Below, piece after piece: positions 63,603-64,000 of a DNA stretch of 64,000 nt (position 1 is the first letter of the stretch; the number at the start of each line of letters is the position of its first letter). The notes below the pieces were generated by a model. That model saw only the letters and a list, made by a program, of their open reading frames with translations. It had not been told where the DNA came from and searched no databases. Position numbers and translations under genes: made by a program. The DNA is taken from positions 186,001-250,000 of the forward strand of contig JADJWE010000004.1 of the NCBI GenBank assembly GCA_016716525.1, given 5' to 3'. Source of the DNA: Candidatus Flexicrinis affinis (GTDB lineage: Bacteria > Chloroflexota > Anaerolineae > Aggregatilineales > Phototrophicaceae).

Positions 63603-64000
63603 GTGCAAACGTATCCCAGCCCGGCGAAGTTGAGTCCGTCCCAGATGCGCGTGGAGAACCGTGTCCGCGCGATTCTGGTTGACGCGGACAACCGCCTCGT
63701 GCTGATCCGGCGCGAGAAGGCCGGCGTGCCCCCGTACTATGTCGCCCCCGGTGGCGGGGTCGAGCCGTCCGACGCCAATTTCCACGCGGCGCTGCGGCGT
63801 GAAATGCGCGAGGAATTGGGGGGAACGGTTCATATCCACCGGCTTGTGTATATCACCGAGGCGATGCGCGGCGTCGACCTGCGCGTGCGCCAACTGTATT
63901 ACGTGTGCCGTCTGCAAAGCATCAACCTTGCCGACCGCAACGGGCCGGAGTTCAACGACCCTGCGCGTGGTAAGTACATCGTCGAACGGGTATCGCTGCT
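63603..64000 (+). CDS. NUDIX hydrolase (cut by the right edge)
   Basis: The frame is open to the end of the window. I start at GTG 63603; ATG 63645 is an alternative and neither has a strong ribosome site. The NUDIX box is visible as PGGGVEPSDANFHAALRREM followed by REELGG, with the REUxEExG core; one residue longer than the canonical spacing before it. The N-terminal strand MRVENRVRAILVDADNRLVL leads in. Substrates are nucleoside diphosphate derivatives or similar compounds. The C-terminus lies outside the window. It is divergent from the PAP2-like gene across an AT-rich 84-bp spacer (TATACC and TATTAAG motifs) that may hold both promoters. Confidence 0.75.
   Translation, partial: MQTYPSPAKLSPSQMRVENRVRAILVDADNRLVLIRREKAGVPPYYVAPGGGVEPSDANFHAALRREMREELGGTVHIHRLVYITEAMRGVDLRVRQLYYVCRLQSINLADRNGPEFNDPARGKYIVERVSL

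Overview
The window is high-GC bacterial DNA that most resembles an uncultured or little-studied member of the Chloroflexota (Anaerolineae-like). The support is indirect: G+C-rich genes, multiheme cytochrome and Cox/Xdh-type operons, an MmeI-like enzyme, and many copies of a CCTCACCCC...GGGGTGAGG intergenic repeat that I associate with that phylum. There is no rRNA or other phylogenetic marker, so the assignment is an inference. I saw no rRNA, tRNA or CRISPR array.

Layout. (1) 1-4713 is a respiratory cluster: a divergent NapC/NirT-type cytochrome running off the left edge, two membrane-anchored nine-heme c-type cytochromes, and a cytochrome b561-like membrane protein fused to a monoheme cytochrome c. 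(2) 4736-7280 is a small accessory patch holding dispersed repeats, a frameshifted DUF559 nuclease, a NucS-like (DUF91-type) nuclease of lower GC, and a DUF6883/DUF4926 pair. (3) 7443-11245 has a GH20 hexosaminidase-like enzyme and a convergent ROK sugar kinase, separated by about 0.9 kb of almost pure G and C that is probably a sequencing or assembly artefact. (4) 11479-12870 is a secreted protein with three repeats and a C-terminal cupredoxin.

(5) 13258-43916 is the centrepiece: about 30.7 kb and nineteen genes, all on the minus strand and mostly overlapping or closely spaced. They encode an extracellular contractile injection system (eCIS, Afp/PVC/MAC-like). In transcription order: sheath, tube, a zinc-ribbon baseplate/chaperone-like protein, a Pro-rich protein, a DUF4255 cap, an AAA+ ATPase, a 77-aa protein, a 2189-aa protein with two DUF4157 (eCIS core) domains and a possible C-terminal nuclease-like domain, a CIS-tube-family protein, a LysM-like protein, a gpD-like hub, a gpV/VgrG-like spike, a PAAR-like tip, gp25, two baseplate-J/TIGR02243-like proteins, a tail-protein-I-like protein, a DUF6519/beta-helix protein and a transthyretin-like protein. 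No capsid, terminase or portal gene and no TssJLM membrane complex is present, so this is neither a prophage nor a type VI system. The giant DUF4157 protein is the best candidate for a loaded effector.

(6) 44268-47420 is an MmeI-like restriction-methylation fusion whose middle is compositionally distinct and whose C-terminal part carries an in-frame copy of the dispersed repeat. (7) 47774-54739 holds a YhhN lysoplasmalogenase-like protein, a xanthine-dehydrogenase/CO-dehydrogenase-like molybdenum hydroxylase operon (FAD, 2Fe-2S and Mo subunits) followed by a MoaD-like protein, and a convergent membrane-bound HdrD-like iron-sulfur reductase. (8) 54844-57259 holds a HicAB module overlapping a REP-associated (RAYT) transposase gene. 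That gene is split by a decayed IS4-like element sitting exactly in a GTAG-type palindrome. (9) 57341-64000 contains ordinary chromosomal genes: SDR/DUF2867, a polytopic GT-C-like protein, a P450 remnant, a TetR regulator, a dienelactone hydrolase, a RibD/DHFR-like reductase, a PAP2-like protein, and a NUDIX hydrolase cut by the right edge.
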